Shown: positions 16,452-25,411 of the stretch, piece by piece | Layout of the letters: every line of letters starts with the position of its first letter | Position numbering within the stretch: the first letter of the stretch is position 1 | From: Betaproteobacteria bacterium | Lineage (GTDB): Bacteria; Bdellovibrionota_B; Oligoflexia; Silvanigrellales; Silvanigrellaceae | Length of the DNA stretch: 64,000 nucleotides | Reading direction: 5' to 3' | Assembly: GCA_016868315.1 (NCBI GenBank) | Contig: VGHE01000010.1 | Location: 1-64,000, forward strand | Notes under the pieces: model-generated | Seen by the model: only the letters and a program-made list of their open reading frames with translations | Told to the model about the DNA's origin: nothing | The model's database searches: none | Translations under genes and position numbers: made by a program

Positions 16452-18773
16452 TTACCCTGTCAGCCGCTCCACGTGGATAACACCGTCGAGTGCTTCCAGT
16501 CTTTCGTGGATGTCACGCAATTGCGAGATGCTATTGACGTGAACTCGCAGTGTGATGATGCCACGTTTCTCAGGTGTGGTCTGGACATCCGCACCGGTAA
16601 TGTTGATTTGGGTGGAAGAGATCAGTTTGGTGATGTTGGCCAACATGCCTTGCTTGTCGTGTGCGGTAATCTTCAGGCGGACGTTGTGTTCCGCATTGCC
16701 TTGTTGGTTCCAACGGCATTCCACCTGCCGTGCGGGATCGTTCGAGAGAGCCCACGGGCAATTCGCCGAGTGGATGGTTACGCCTCGTCCGCGTGAAACA
16801 AATCCGGTGATGGGTTGTCCTGGCAAAGGTTCACAACATTTTGCAAGGCGCACAACGATATCTTCCATACCTTGAACGATAACGGCATCCTCAGCTTTTC
16901 TGTTGCTCCGGCTCTTCATCCGTGAGCGTGGCTGCGACTCTTGTTCGTTGACTTCGAGTGAGGCGAGTTCGGAGAGCAATGACACCTGTGTCATGCTTGA
17001 GCCCATCTCTGGTGCAATGGGCGTCGGGAGCTGGGCGATGATCTTCACAAGTGCCTGTGCAGCATCAATTTTACCGTAGCCAATCTGCAGAACAAAATCG
17101 TCGATACTTCCCACTGGCAGAATGCGGTTAAGGTCGCTGAGCAGTCCAGTTTTGATGGCTCTATCGTAAGTAAGATTATGACGTTCGAGCGCTGTCTCAA
17201 GCATTTCGAGACCAGCACGTTTTGCTTCCTCGCGCTCCTCGCTCCGCAGATATGCGCGGATTTTATTGCGTGCCTTGCTGGTGGTTACATAGGAGAGCCA
17301 ATCTTTGGTGGCTCGGATTTTGTTGCCGGAGAGAATCTCCACAACGTCGCCACTGTGCAGGGTGGTGCGCAGTGGGCTCATGCGGCCATTGATTTTGGCT
17401 CCCGTGGTGCGCAAACCGAGATCCGAGTGCACCCCAAAGGCAAAGTCGAGACAGGTGGAGCTTCTGCGCAGTTCAAAAACGTCGCCCTTGGGCGAAAAAA
17501 CATAGACCTCGTCGTCGAACAGGTCGACTTTGACGGCTTCAAGAAACTCGTTTGGGTCTTGAAGCTCTTTTTGATGTCGTACGATTTGCTTGAGCCAATT
17601 GAACTTGTCGAGATCTTCTTGGCTCAAAGGTTCGTCGCCCGAGCGAGCCTGGTCGCGTCCCCGCTTTTCTTTGTAGGCCCAGTGCGCAGCGATCCCGTTC
17701 TCGGCAATGTGGTGCATTTCGCTTGTGCGGATCTGCACTTCGAGAAGCTCACCGCGTGCTGCAACAACTGTTGTGTGCAAGCTCTGATACAAGTTAGCCT
17801 TGGGCATTGCGATATAATCTTTGAAACGTCCAGGGACTGGCCGGTACATGCTGTGCACAATTCCGAGTGTTTCATAGCATTCGCTGACACTGCTCACCAA
17901 AACACGAAGAGCGAAGAGATCATAGATATCTTCGAATTCCATCTGTTTTTCGGACATCTTCTTGTAGATGGAGTGAAAGTGCTTGGCGCGGCCCTCGACT
18001 TTTGCCTTAATATTATGCTCCTGCAGGGCCTTTTCGAGATGCTCTTTAGCTGCGTTGATGACCTTTTCTCGTTCACCGCGTTTCTGTGCGACTCGGGCAA
18101 CAAGATTCGAATAAACTGATGGTTTGAGTTCTTTCAAGCAGAGATCTTCAAGCTCTGCTTTGATTTTATATATACCCAGTCGCCCCGCGAGCTGTGCATA
18201 GATTTCACTTGTTTCTTCAGCAATGCGCTGGCGTTTCTCGAGCGGCAAGGCCTTGAGGGTGCGCATATTGTGAAGGCGGTCAGCGAGCTTTACCACAATG
18301 ACTCGAATGTCACGTGACATGGCCACAATCATTTTACGGAAATTCTCTGCGAGTTTTTCCTGGCTCGATCGAAATTCAACTTTTGCGAGTTTGGTGAGCC
18401 CATCGACAATTGAGGCAACATTGATTCCAAACTGTTTCTCGACTTCCTGAACACTGACATGAGTGTCCTCAACAACGTCGTGCAGCAGCGCTGCAATCAG
18501 CGAGGTTTCATCCATCCGGTATTCAGCGAGAATTTCGGCCACAGCGATGGGATGCACAATGTAGGGCTCGCCGCTTTTGCGCAATTGTCCTGCATGCAAC
18601 GAGTGTGCGAACAGGTATGCCTTACGCAGCTTTTCGATTGCGGTTTGATCGAGGTAGGTTGAGGAGAGTGATGCCAGGCGTTGAAAAGCGTCATCTGCAA
18701 CCTGGTCGACCGAAATTTCCGGATGCGCCGGTGCATGGTTTTTCTTGGGTTGTTCGGGCGGCGTCTGGTTCAC
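16452..18773 (-). CDS. rel: Bifunctional (p)ppGpp synthetase/hydrolase Rel/SpoT
   Basis: 773 residues, a full-length RSH protein. The hydrolase HD domain has AHSLHAGQLRKSGEPY and the HDxxED motif (H98-D99, E102-D103). The synthetase domain shows RVLVSSVSECY, GRFKDYIAMPK, YQSLHTT and EVQIRT. A TGS domain follows (VYVFSPKGDVFELRR), then a zinc-finger/CC-type region (AKCCEPLPG) and a C-terminal ACT domain. All hydrolase and synthetase motifs look intact, so both making and degrading the stringent alarmone is expected. It starts with GTG at 18773, with GGAGGAG upstream. It is the only RSH gene in the window. Confidence 0.97.
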   Translation of the reverse strand: MNQTPPEQPKKNHAPAHPEISVDQVADDAFQRLASLSSTYLDQTAIEKLRKAYLFAHSLHAGQLRKSGEPYIVHPIAVAEILAEYRMDETSLIAALLHDVVEDTHVSVQEVEKQFGINVASIVDGLTKLAKVEFRSSQEKLAENFRKMIVAMSRDIRVIVVKLADRLHNMRTLKALPLEKRQRIAEETSEIYAQLAGRLGIYKIKAELEDLCLKELKPSVYSNLVARVAQKRGEREKVINAAKEHLEKALQEHNIKAKVEGRAKHFHSIYKKMSEKQMEFEDIYDLFALRVLVSSVSECYETLGIVHSMYRPVPGRFKDYIAMPKANLYQSLHTTVVAARGELLEVQIRTSEMHHIAENGIAAHWAYKEKRGRDQARSGDEPLSQEDLDKFNWLKQIVRHQKELQDPNEFLEAVKVDLFDDEVYVFSPKGDVFELRRSSTCLDFAFGVHSDLGLRTTGAKINGRMSPLRTTLHSGDVVEILSGNKIRATKDWLSYVTTSKARNKIRAYLRSEEREEAKRAGLEMLETALERHNLTYDRAIKTGLLSDLNRILPVGSIDDFVLQIGYGKIDAAQALVKIIAQLPTPIAPEMGSSMTQVSLLSELASLEVNEQESQPRSRMKSRSNRKAEDAVIVQGMEDIVVRLAKCCEPLPGQPITGFVSRGRGVTIHSANCPWALSNDPARQVECRWNQQGNAEHNVRLKITAHDKQGMLANITKLISSTQINITGADVQTTPEKRGIITLRVHVNSISQLRDIHERLEALDGVIHVERLTG

Positions 18774-18878
18774 AGTGGCAGTCTCCTCCGTCGGGAGTTC
18801 TACTCCGACTCGAAAAGCTGGTAAATTGGTCTTGTTGTGATTTTACCGCATTCGGGAACAAGAGAGTGGGCTAACCTC

Positions 18879-19334
18879 ATGGAATTGACAAATCTCCTCT
18901 GGCACCTCGGTGCATTGGTCGCCGCGCTTTGGGCAGGATTTTCCTACCGAGCGCTACTTGCGCGGCAGCAGGAACTTGAGGCGGGCGTGGTTGTTTCGTT
19001 GCTTCTTTCGAAGGCAGAAGTGCCTTTGCCTGAAGCGCCCCGACCGTCGCCCCGACACTTGGCAGCCTTGCGCTCGTCGCGTGTGCGTGCGTTGGCCTGG
19101 TTCGCAGATGAGTTTGAGCGGCGTTATAGCTGTTCAGTGGTTTGGAAGAACAGAGAGTCGTTGTTGGAGTTGACCGATGAACACTGGCGCAATGCGCTAG
19201 CTGCTCTCTATGAGCTTTTGATGCATCCCGAGCCTATTGTTGTGAAGCGCGGCAAGCAGTCTGTGCTCGATTGGCAGCAGCAGGTTTCTGCGGGTGGTCA
19301 TTGGACAGTGGTTTCGGAAAAGGGAGAGAATTGA
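18879..19334 (+). CDS. Small membrane-anchored protein, function unknown
   Basis: About 151 residues. The N-terminal hydrophobic segment (LLWHLGALVAALWAGFSY) acts as an anchor; the rest is a soluble, Arg-rich helical domain. The ATG at 18879 is preferred because the membrane helix then begins the protein; GTG at 18837 is possible. No family was recognised. It overlaps the next gene by one base (TGATG), indicating a two-gene operon divergent from rel. Confidence 0.6.
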   Translation: MELTNLLWHLGALVAALWAGFSYRALLARQQELEAGVVVSLLLSKAEVPLPEAPRPSPRHLAALRSSRVRALAWFADEFERRYSCSVVWKNRESLLELTDEHWRNALAALYELLMHPEPIVVKRGKQSVLDWQQQVSAGGHWTVVSEKGEN

Positions 19335-20269
19335 TGCTTTGCTCTGCTCTACTGCGGCGACTTGGATTGGTTCTTCTCAGTTGTGTTGTAGCGACTGATT
19401 TGTTGAACTCATTGATTGGAAATGGAGTTGCAGCAGCAGAGCTGTCAGCGCTCGCCAAAATCTGTTCCACGACTTCAGCTGTCGGCAAAGAGAGATTCCA
19501 GGATGTTTTGGCTCAGGCCTCGATGGCCTCATCTCAGGAGAGAAATCTTTTGCTGGAGACTCTCCGTGATAAAAACAACGGATGCAGGAAGGAACTTGAG
19601 ATTCGCCTGCAGGAGCTCAAAGACAAGCCTTCTAATTTTAAGAACAACACAGGCCGGCATGCGGCTTTGAATCTTGGATTAATGCTGGACTTGCCGGTTG
19701 CCTTGCAGCTTGTCGAAGCAGAGGCGGCCACAAGCGGTGCGCCAGAGTGGCTCTCCATGCTGTCTCAGTGGGATGAACGCTCCTATTCAACTCTCTTGCG
19801 CAGTTGGGTGCTCTCATCAGCCGAGAAACTGCGCGGTCGCATGGGTCTGCCTAAAGCGACGAGCGAATTGTATGGAAAATCCCAGATTGAGGAGCGTGTT
19901 CAGCAGGGCGAGAAAAGTGTTCTGACACCGCTCGTTCTCGAGCTTTATCTCAAGGATGTGCTCACAAAGCCCAGTGTCACTGTCGATGAATTTGCAGCTC
20001 TCAATATTCATTATGCTGCGGGTAATGCCGGTTCGAGAAGGCTTTTTGGAGAAAACTATATCGTTCTTCTAAAGCGGAATGCAGCTCAATGGATTCCTGT
20101 TTTCCGAGAAGAGCGCCCTTGGACTCAATTTCAAATGATTGACCTCATGGGTCGGGTGGGTGGCTCAGAAATGATCCGTGAGTTGCTTTGGATCAGTCAG
20201 AACCATGCCGACACCCGAATGAAAAGCCGTGCCTCGCAGGCACTCGATGCAGCGCTTAAGATGCGCTAA
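19334..20269 (+). CDS. Exported alpha-helical protein, function unknown
   Basis: 311 residues from ATG 19334, which overlaps the preceding stop and follows GGGAGAG. The N-terminus is basic then hydrophobic (ALLRRLGLVLLSCVVATDLL), a likely signal peptide or anchor. The mature part is helical. Its last ~70 residues (WTQFQMIDLMGRVGG and LLWISQNH) resemble HEAT-like paired helices, but no repeat count could be set. It ends 14 bases from the convergent lipoprotein gene. No function could be assigned. Confidence 0.65.
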   Translation: MLCSALLRRLGLVLLSCVVATDLLNSLIGNGVAAAELSALAKICSTTSAVGKERFQDVLAQASMASSQERNLLLETLRDKNNGCRKELEIRLQELKDKPSNFKNNTGRHAALNLGLMLDLPVALQLVEAEAATSGAPEWLSMLSQWDERSYSTLLRSWVLSSAEKLRGRMGLPKATSELYGKSQIEERVQQGEKSVLTPLVLELYLKDVLTKPSVTVDEFAALNIHYAAGNAGSRRLFGENYIVLLKRNAAQWIPVFREERPWTQFQMIDLMGRVGGSEMIRELLWISQNHADTRMKSRASQALDAALKMR

Positions 20270-20283
20270 ACCGTGCGGCTGCG

Positions 20284-21003
20284 TTATGGTGCGTCGATAT
20301 TAGCCTGCAGCGCTGCTTTGGCTGATGTGCATGTTGCGCTTGCAGAGTCTGCTCCGCGTGCAACACATGCGGATATGACCCCTTTTTGCAGATCGTGAAT
20401 TGCCTTAACCCTGTCCTTTTGCTCTTGGGTTAAGCTCTCGAAGCTGGGCAGAACCGTTTTGAGCTGGGCGACGTATTTGTCTTGGATGACTTTAGCCTGT
20501 GCGACGAAGTCATCGCGGCTAGCGGCCACAGCACGCGCAGCTTCCAAGTCTGTGCGCATGTTTTTCAGAATTTCCTCAACTTTGACGCGTTCAATTCCCA
20601 GAACCGCATCTTTTTTGGCATCAGCCGCTTTCATGAGAGCTAAGATGTCGGCTGGCAAGGCGGGCGGAGGTCCCTTCATACCTTTCGCAGCTCCAGATCC
20701 GCCACGTGAACCGTGGCTACCTTTTGATCCGTGTCCGCCTCTGTGTCCTGGCTTGAACCCTTCAGGCTTTCCAGCTCCTGATTCAACTCCTTCCATGGCG
20801 TAGGGGCGGAGAAAATCTTCGCTTGAGCCGCTTGCGCTGTTGAGGGAGTCGCTGATGAGCTTGCTTGCTTCGTCTGCATCACTCACAACGGCGCTGGAAT
20901 CGCTTTTGTCATTCAGCATTTTCCCGAGTTGGCCGCATCCAACACTCACGGTTCCGAGGCTGAGAAACGCAATGGCAAGGAGAGTTGTCTTCAGGTTTTT
21001 CAT
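20284..21003 (-). CDS. Gly/His-rich putative lipoprotein with Spy-like helical domain
   Basis: 239 residues from ATG 21003. The signal peptide ends in lipobox SVGC (C23). Residues ~84-108 are a Gly/His/Ser/Lys-rich linker with repeated HG and HR pairs that could bind metal or be flexible. The C-terminal part is helical with LTQEQKDRV, reminiscent of the LTxxQ motif of Spy/CpxP periplasmic chaperones, but similarity is limited. An annotation as Spy-like is tentative. The 5' region is AT-rich (21040-21160) and holds an AGTATT/AATACT inverted repeat at 21086-21104 of unknown role. Confidence 0.6.
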   Translation of the reverse strand: MKNLKTTLLAIAFLSLGTVSVGCGQLGKMLNDKSDSSAVVSDADEASKLISDSLNSASGSSEDFLRPYAMEGVESGAGKPEGFKPGHRGGHGSKGSHGSRGGSGAAKGMKGPPPALPADILALMKAADAKKDAVLGIERVKVEEILKNMRTDLEAARAVAASRDDFVAQAKVIQDKYVAQLKTVLPSFESLTQEQKDRVKAIHDLQKGVISACVARGADSASATCTSAKAALQANIDAP

Positions 21004-21170
21004 AGTACACGCCACAGGTTAGCGATGCGGCTGGGTCTCTTTCATCCCTTATGAAGTGCTTATCGGAAAACTATTCTGTCCCTCAAGTATTATCTTTAAA
21101 TACTAAAATTATTGAATTAAAGTGGAGACAGGATATCATATCTAAGTTCAATTTTGTCTCCTGGATAGGA

Positions 21171-22175
21171 TTACAGAAAAAGGTGTGCGGCAGCCCACTG
21201 TGCGTAATAAGTGACTATGAGGTCTGCACCTGCGCGCTTCATTGAGAGAAGCGTTTCGTAAACCGCAGGCTTTTCGTCGAGCCAGTCTTTCTCCACGGCG
21301 GCTTTGAGCATCGCGTACTCTCCGCTTACGTGATACATCACAAGTGGCTTGTGGCTTTGCTGCCGAATGCGACAAAGGATATCAAGGTAACATAAGCCAG
21401 GTTTGACCATCAGCATGTCCGCGCCTTCGTCTTCATCGTATTGAGCCTCCAACAAGGCTTCACGGACATTCGCATAATTTAACTGATAAGTTTTTTTGTC
21501 GAGCCCGCGTGCGCCGGAGCCAACAGCTTCACGAAAAGGGCCATAAAAGGCAGATGCGTACTTGGCGCTGTAAGCAAGAATCCCTACATTTTCAAAATGC
21601 GACTTGTCGAGTTGTTCACGAATGGCTGCAATGCGACCATCCATCATGTCGCTCGGGGCAACAAAGTGCACACCTGCCTCGGCCAAAGTGACAGACATCT
21701 TCATGAGTGCTGCAACCGTTGGGTCATTGAGGATTTGTCCGTCAGTAGAAAGCACACCATCGTGACCATGACTTGTGAAAGGGTCGAGAGCGACGTCTGC
21801 AAAAACGATGAGTTCTGGCGCTGCCGCGCGAACAGTTCGAATGGCCTGTTGGAGAATGCCGTTGGGGTTGAATGCTTCACGTCCGTCGGTGGTTTTCTTT
21901 GCTGCGTCAACCACAGGGAAGAGCAGAACTGACTTCAATCCTAGTTCCTGGATGCGTTTTGCTTCCGCTGCAAGCTCTGCAAGTGGAATGCGCTCGACCC
22001 CCGGAAGACTAGCGATGGGCGTGCGTTCAGTGTTGATTTCAGTAACGAAGACAGGGCAGATAAGGTCGGATTTGTTCAAAACGGTATCTGCAACCATGGA
22101 ACGCAGTGCTTCACTCTGACGCAGACGACGCAAACGTTGCATAGGATGGCCGATGGGGGTGTTCTTTTCGCTCAT
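21171..22175 (-). CDS. hemB: Delta-aminolevulinic acid dehydratase (porphobilinogen synthase)
   Basis: 334 residues. It condenses two aminolevulinates to porphobilinogen in haem synthesis. Schiff-base lysines are K205 (YSAKYASAFYG) and K258 (MLMVKPG). The metal-site segment reads ALDPFTSHGHDG rather than the cysteine-rich CLCEYTSHGHCG of zinc enzymes, so it belongs to the non-zinc (Mg-dependent) class. The ATG at 22175 follows GGAGAGG. HemL, which supplies aminolevulinate, is encoded at 47590, 25 kb away, so the pathway genes are dispersed. Confidence 0.97.
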   Translation of the reverse strand: MSEKNTPIGHPMQRLRRLRQSEALRSMVADTVLNKSDLICPVFVTEINTERTPIASLPGVERIPLAELAAEAKRIQELGLKSVLLFPVVDAAKKTTDGREAFNPNGILQQAIRTVRAAAPELIVFADVALDPFTSHGHDGVLSTDGQILNDPTVAALMKMSVTLAEAGVHFVAPSDMMDGRIAAIREQLDKSHFENVGILAYSAKYASAFYGPFREAVGSGARGLDKKTYQLNYANVREALLEAQYDEDEGADMLMVKPGLCYLDILCRIRQQSHKPLVMYHVSGEYAMLKAAVEKDWLDEKPAVYETLLSMKRAGADLIVTYYAQWAAAHLFL

Positions 22176-22242
22176 GTTCCTCTCCGCAGGGGCACTTTGG
22201 TCGTGGTACCGCAATAAACTCAGTTAAAGTTGTGTGCAATTT

Positions 22243-23061
22243 TCAGTACAGGCGCAATTGTCCGGCATCTGCAAGAATCGTTTGGCCAGTGACTGCGCTG
22301 CTCAATTGAGAAAATAGAAACAGACACAGGGATGCAATCTCCGAAGGTTCGAGAATTCGATTGAGTGGCGATAGCTCTGCCCAGGATTCCTCAATCTTTT
22401 TAAGGTGGGCAGAGTTTGCATCGCCGAAGGTTTTCTCCGCTGTATAATTTTGCAGTTCTTTGAGTTTCTCGGTGCGCACGTAGCCCGGCGCGATGGTGTT
22501 CACGCGGATTCCATTTTTGCCAAGCTCTTCCGCAAATGCTTTGAGAAGAGCCATAAATCCCGCTCGGTATGCCCCCGATAGCGGCAGATTTGGGTTGAGC
22601 TCGCGTACGGTTGTGCTCGATAGAGCAACAACGCTTCCTTTGCGGGGTTCAATGCTCGGGGAAAGAGCTTGGAGAAGAAGTGCAGGGCCACGCAACAGGA
22701 GTGCGTGTGCCTCGTTGTAGTCGTCGACCGAGAAATCGAGTGAACCACCGCCATGCACTCCGCCACCGTTCAATAGCACGCCGCGGAATGTTACCTTGTT
22801 TGCTTGACGGCGCACGGAATCAAAGAGATGTGGATCAGTGAGATCGAGCTCAACGCAGGTCACACTTTTTGCACCAGCCTGGCGGAGTTGTTGCGCGGCT
22901 GCTTGCAGATTCTCCCTATGACGAGCCATGATCCACAACGAGGCACCGTGTGTCGCAAGTTGGTGCGCGATGGAATAGCCCATCCCGGAAGTTGCTCCGC
23001 TGATCCAGAAATTGCAGTTGTCAAATTCTGGACCCGAGGGCTGCGGGATTGGGTATGGCAT
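22243..23061 (-). CDS. Short-chain dehydrogenase/reductase family protein
   Basis: 272 residues, classical SDR length. The nucleotide-binding motif SGATSGMG is at 21-28 and NGGG near 98-101 replaces NNAG. SST at 149-151 and Y165 are present, but the catalytic lysine of YxxxK is F169. Such LSxxxRAG variants occur in a subgroup of SDRs whose reactions are poorly known. The ATG at 23061 follows AAGGAG. It is divergent from clpP with a 122-base gap. Substrate unknown; binding of NAD(P) is expected, classical catalysis less so. Confidence 0.85.
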   Translation of the reverse strand: MPYPIPQPSGPEFDNCNFWISGATSGMGYSIAHQLATHGASLWIMARHRENLQAAAQQLRQAGAKSVTCVELDLTDPHLFDSVRRQANKVTFRGVLLNGGGVHGGGSLDFSVDDYNEAHALLLRGPALLLQALSPSIEPRKGSVVALSSTTVRELNPNLPLSGAYRAGFMALLKAFAEELGKNGIRVNTIAPGYVRTEKLKELQNYTAEKTFGDANSAHLKKIEESWAELSPLNRILEPSEIASLCLFLFSQLSSAVTGQTILADAGQLRLY

Positions 23062-23183
23062 CGGCGAACTCCTTCCGACAATATGCTAAGGTACCAAAAC
23101 TGGTTTGAGTGTCTCGGCAAACGGTTCATCCTGCAAGTGGAGGTTGGGTCATTGCCGAGCGATTGTGAAAGAGGTTTGAAAAC

Positions 23184-23792
23184 ATGCCACTCGTTCCAAT
23201 AGTCGTTGAGCAAACAAACAGAGGCGAACGCAGTTACGATATCTGGTCAAGATTGTTGAAAGACCGGATTATTTTTCTCGGAACGCCGATTTACGACGAA
23301 GTGGCGAACCTGATTGTGGCGCAGCTTCTTTTTCTTGAATCTCAGGATCCTGAAAAAGATATCAACTTCTACATTAATAGCCCAGGTGGAAGCGTGACCG
23401 CGGGACTGGCTATATACGACGCTATGCAAGTGATTCGCCCGCAGGTGCGCACTTATTGTGTTGGGCAGTGTGCAAGCGCTGCGGCGCTGCTGTTGGCGGC
23501 TGGCGCGAAGGGTAAGCGTTATGCTCTTCCCAACTCACGCGTCATGATCCACCAGCCTTCCGGCGGCGCAGGGGGGCAGGCCAGTGACATTGCCATCCAG
23601 GCGCGCGAGATTTTGACCCTGAAAAAAAGACTGAACGAAATTCTGGCGCTGCATACTGGCAAATCCGTTAAGGAAATCGAGACCGACGCGGAGCGCGATT
23701 TCTTCATGGGGGCAAAGGAGGCTAAGGAATATGGAATTGTGGACGATCTGTTGATGCCTCGTCCAGACCGCTCGGCATACACCGGCCTCTAG
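23184..23792 (+). CDS. clpP: ATP-dependent Clp protease proteolytic subunit
   Basis: 202 residues, typical ClpP. Catalytic triad S98 (QCASAAA), H123 (MIHQPSGG) and D172 (ERDFFM) are at the expected spacing. It forms the tetradecameric chamber that works with ClpX, encoded 74 bases downstream in the same direction. Motifs SPGGSV and the GGxxGQASD handle region are present. No trigger-factor gene precedes it, unlike many clpPX loci; an SDR gene is divergent instead. Confidence 0.98.
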   Translation: MPLVPIVVEQTNRGERSYDIWSRLLKDRIIFLGTPIYDEVANLIVAQLLFLESQDPEKDINFYINSPGGSVTAGLAIYDAMQVIRPQVRTYCVGQCASAAALLLAAGAKGKRYALPNSRVMIHQPSGGAGGQASDIAIQAREILTLKKRLNEILALHTGKSVKEIETDAERDFFMGAKEAKEYGIVDDLLMPRPDRSAYTGL

Positions 23793-23866
23793 TCGGAACT
23801 GGGCGGGACGATTGGTTTTGATGAGTTGGTTTTGACTTTGCGAGCTATTTTGAGGGGTGCAACCCT

Positions 23867-25252
23867 ATGACATCACAAGGTATTGATTTTTCAGCAAGTC
23901 GCGGCGGTGGGGGCAACCTTCACGGACTTCACTGCAGTTTTTGTGGCAAGAGCCAGCGCGAAGTTAAAAAACTGATCGCCGGTCCAAACGTCTATATCTG
24001 TGATGAGTGTATTGCACTCTGCAATGACATCATCGCTGAAGAAATGGAAAAAGACGATGTGGTCAGTGCCGTTGAAGGCGTGCCGAGTCCATCTGAAATT
24101 AAGAAGGTGCTCGACGACTATGTGATTGGCCAAGAGCGTGCCAAAAAGGTTCTCTCGGTGGCTGTGCACAACCACTACAAGCGTATTGAGCATTCGAATG
24201 CCCAGGGCAAAGACGAGGTCGAGCTCGCCAAGAGTAACATTCTCCTGATTGGTCCTACGGGTTCAGGTAAAACCCTCTTGGCACAAAGCATGGCACGCAT
24301 TCTGCAGGTGCCTTTCACCATTGCCGATGCCACCAACCTGACCGAGGCGGGTTATGTGGGTGAGGACGTCGAAAACATTATTCTCAACCTGCTCCAGGCG
24401 GCTGATTTTGATGTTGAGCAGGCTCAGAAGGGCATTGCCTACATCGATGAAATCGACAAGATTGCGCGTAAGGGCGAGAACACATCCATAACCCGCGACG
24501 TGTCGGGCGAGGGCGTGCAGCAAGCACTCTTGAAGTTGCTTGAAGGCACCGTATCCAACGTGCCACCGCGTGGTGGACGTAAGCACCCTCAGCAGGAATT
24601 CCTGCAGGTGGATACCACCAACATTCTGTTTATCTGTGGTGGCGCATTTGCTGGGCTCGAAGAAATTATCCGCGCGCGTATGGATTCCAATTCCATGGGT
24701 TTTGGTGCGGATGTGAAGAGTCGCAACAAACTCAACGTGACCGAATTGTTCGCCAAGGTGCGCGTAGAAGACCTTCTGAAATTCGGGATGATTCCTGAAT
24801 TCATGGGACGTCTGCCGGTCGTGGTGACGCTGGCAGAACTTGATGACGTCGCTTTGGTGAAAATCCTGTCGGAGCCCAAGAACGCGATCATCAAGCAGTA
24901 CCAACGGCTCTTTGCATACGAGCGCGTGAACCTGGTGTTTGAGCCTGAGGCGCTTTCGGCTGTCGCGCATGAAGCACTCAAGCGTAAAACGGGAGCGCGC
25001 GGTTTGCGTGCGATTCTTGAAGACGTCATGCTTGAAACCATGTTCGAACTTCCGGGTATGAAGAACGTGAAGGATGTCATTGTCTCGGGTGAGTGCATCA
25101 GCGACGGCAAGACGCCACAGTTTATTTATTTCACGGAAGACGAAATTGCAGCACGAAACGAGCGAATGGCAGCAAAGGCAACGAGCCCCGCAACAAACGC
25201 CCCAGCAGTGAGCAAAACAACCGCGGCAAAATCGACAAGTTCAAAAAAATAA
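23867..25252 (+). CDS. clpX: Clp protease ATP-binding subunit ClpX
   Basis: 461 residues. It has an N-terminal zinc-binding domain with C23-x2-C26 and C45-x2-C48, an AAA+ domain with Walker A GPTGSGKT near residue 129, Walker B (YIDEIDK), the pore loop YVGEDVE, and sensor motifs through GARGLRAI. It unfolds tagged substrates for ClpP. The C-terminal ~35 residues are Ala/Thr/Lys-rich and look disordered. GAGGGG precedes the ATG. A strong terminator follows before lon. Confidence 0.98.
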   Translation: MTSQGIDFSASRGGGGNLHGLHCSFCGKSQREVKKLIAGPNVYICDECIALCNDIIAEEMEKDDVVSAVEGVPSPSEIKKVLDDYVIGQERAKKVLSVAVHNHYKRIEHSNAQGKDEVELAKSNILLIGPTGSGKTLLAQSMARILQVPFTIADATNLTEAGYVGEDVENIILNLLQAADFDVEQAQKGIAYIDEIDKIARKGENTSITRDVSGEGVQQALLKLLEGTVSNVPPRGGRKHPQQEFLQVDTTNILFICGGAFAGLEEIIRARMDSNSMGFGADVKSRNKLNVTELFAKVRVEDLLKFGMIPEFMGRLPVVVTLAELDDVALVKILSEPKNAIIKQYQRLFAYERVNLVFEPEALSAVAHEALKRKTGARGLRAILEDVMLETMFELPGMKNVKDVIVSGECISDGKTPQFIYFTEDEIAARNERMAAKATSPATNAPAVSKTTAAKSTSSKK

Positions 25253-25270
25253 CGCTGGATTTTGTCGGAA

Positions 25271-25312
25271 AAGCACCTCAGTCGAGCAAACCGACTGGGG
25301 TGCTTTTTTTTC
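25271..25312 (+). terminator. Rho-independent terminator after clpX
   Basis: A 14-pair stem, 25271-25284 with 25292-25305 and one G-T wobble, has a seven-base loop AGCAAAC and runs into eight T. It separates clpPX from lon, so lon probably has its own promoter in 25313-25411. Confidence 0.93.
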
Positions 25313-25411
25313 CCCTGTTTATGACATTTTCGCGACTCACCGGCTGCTCGAGCGTTCCTCCACAATAAAAAAAGAGACCGTCCTTTGGACAACTCAAGGA
25401 GACCGCACGGC

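Noticed and set aside
17178-18119. 313-codon open frame on the plus strand
   Set aside because: It lies wholly antisense to the conserved rel/spoT gene, and its composition reflects that gene's codon pattern. No family resemblance.
21086-21161. Inverted repeats in the AT-rich gap after hemB (AGTATT/AATACT and GGAGACA/TGTCTCC)
   Set aside because: Neither has a T run in the right place for a terminator, and the loops are long. Recorded only as possible structure.
24263-24970. 235-codon open frame on the minus strand
   Set aside because: Antisense to the AAA+ domain of clpX, whose reading is certain.
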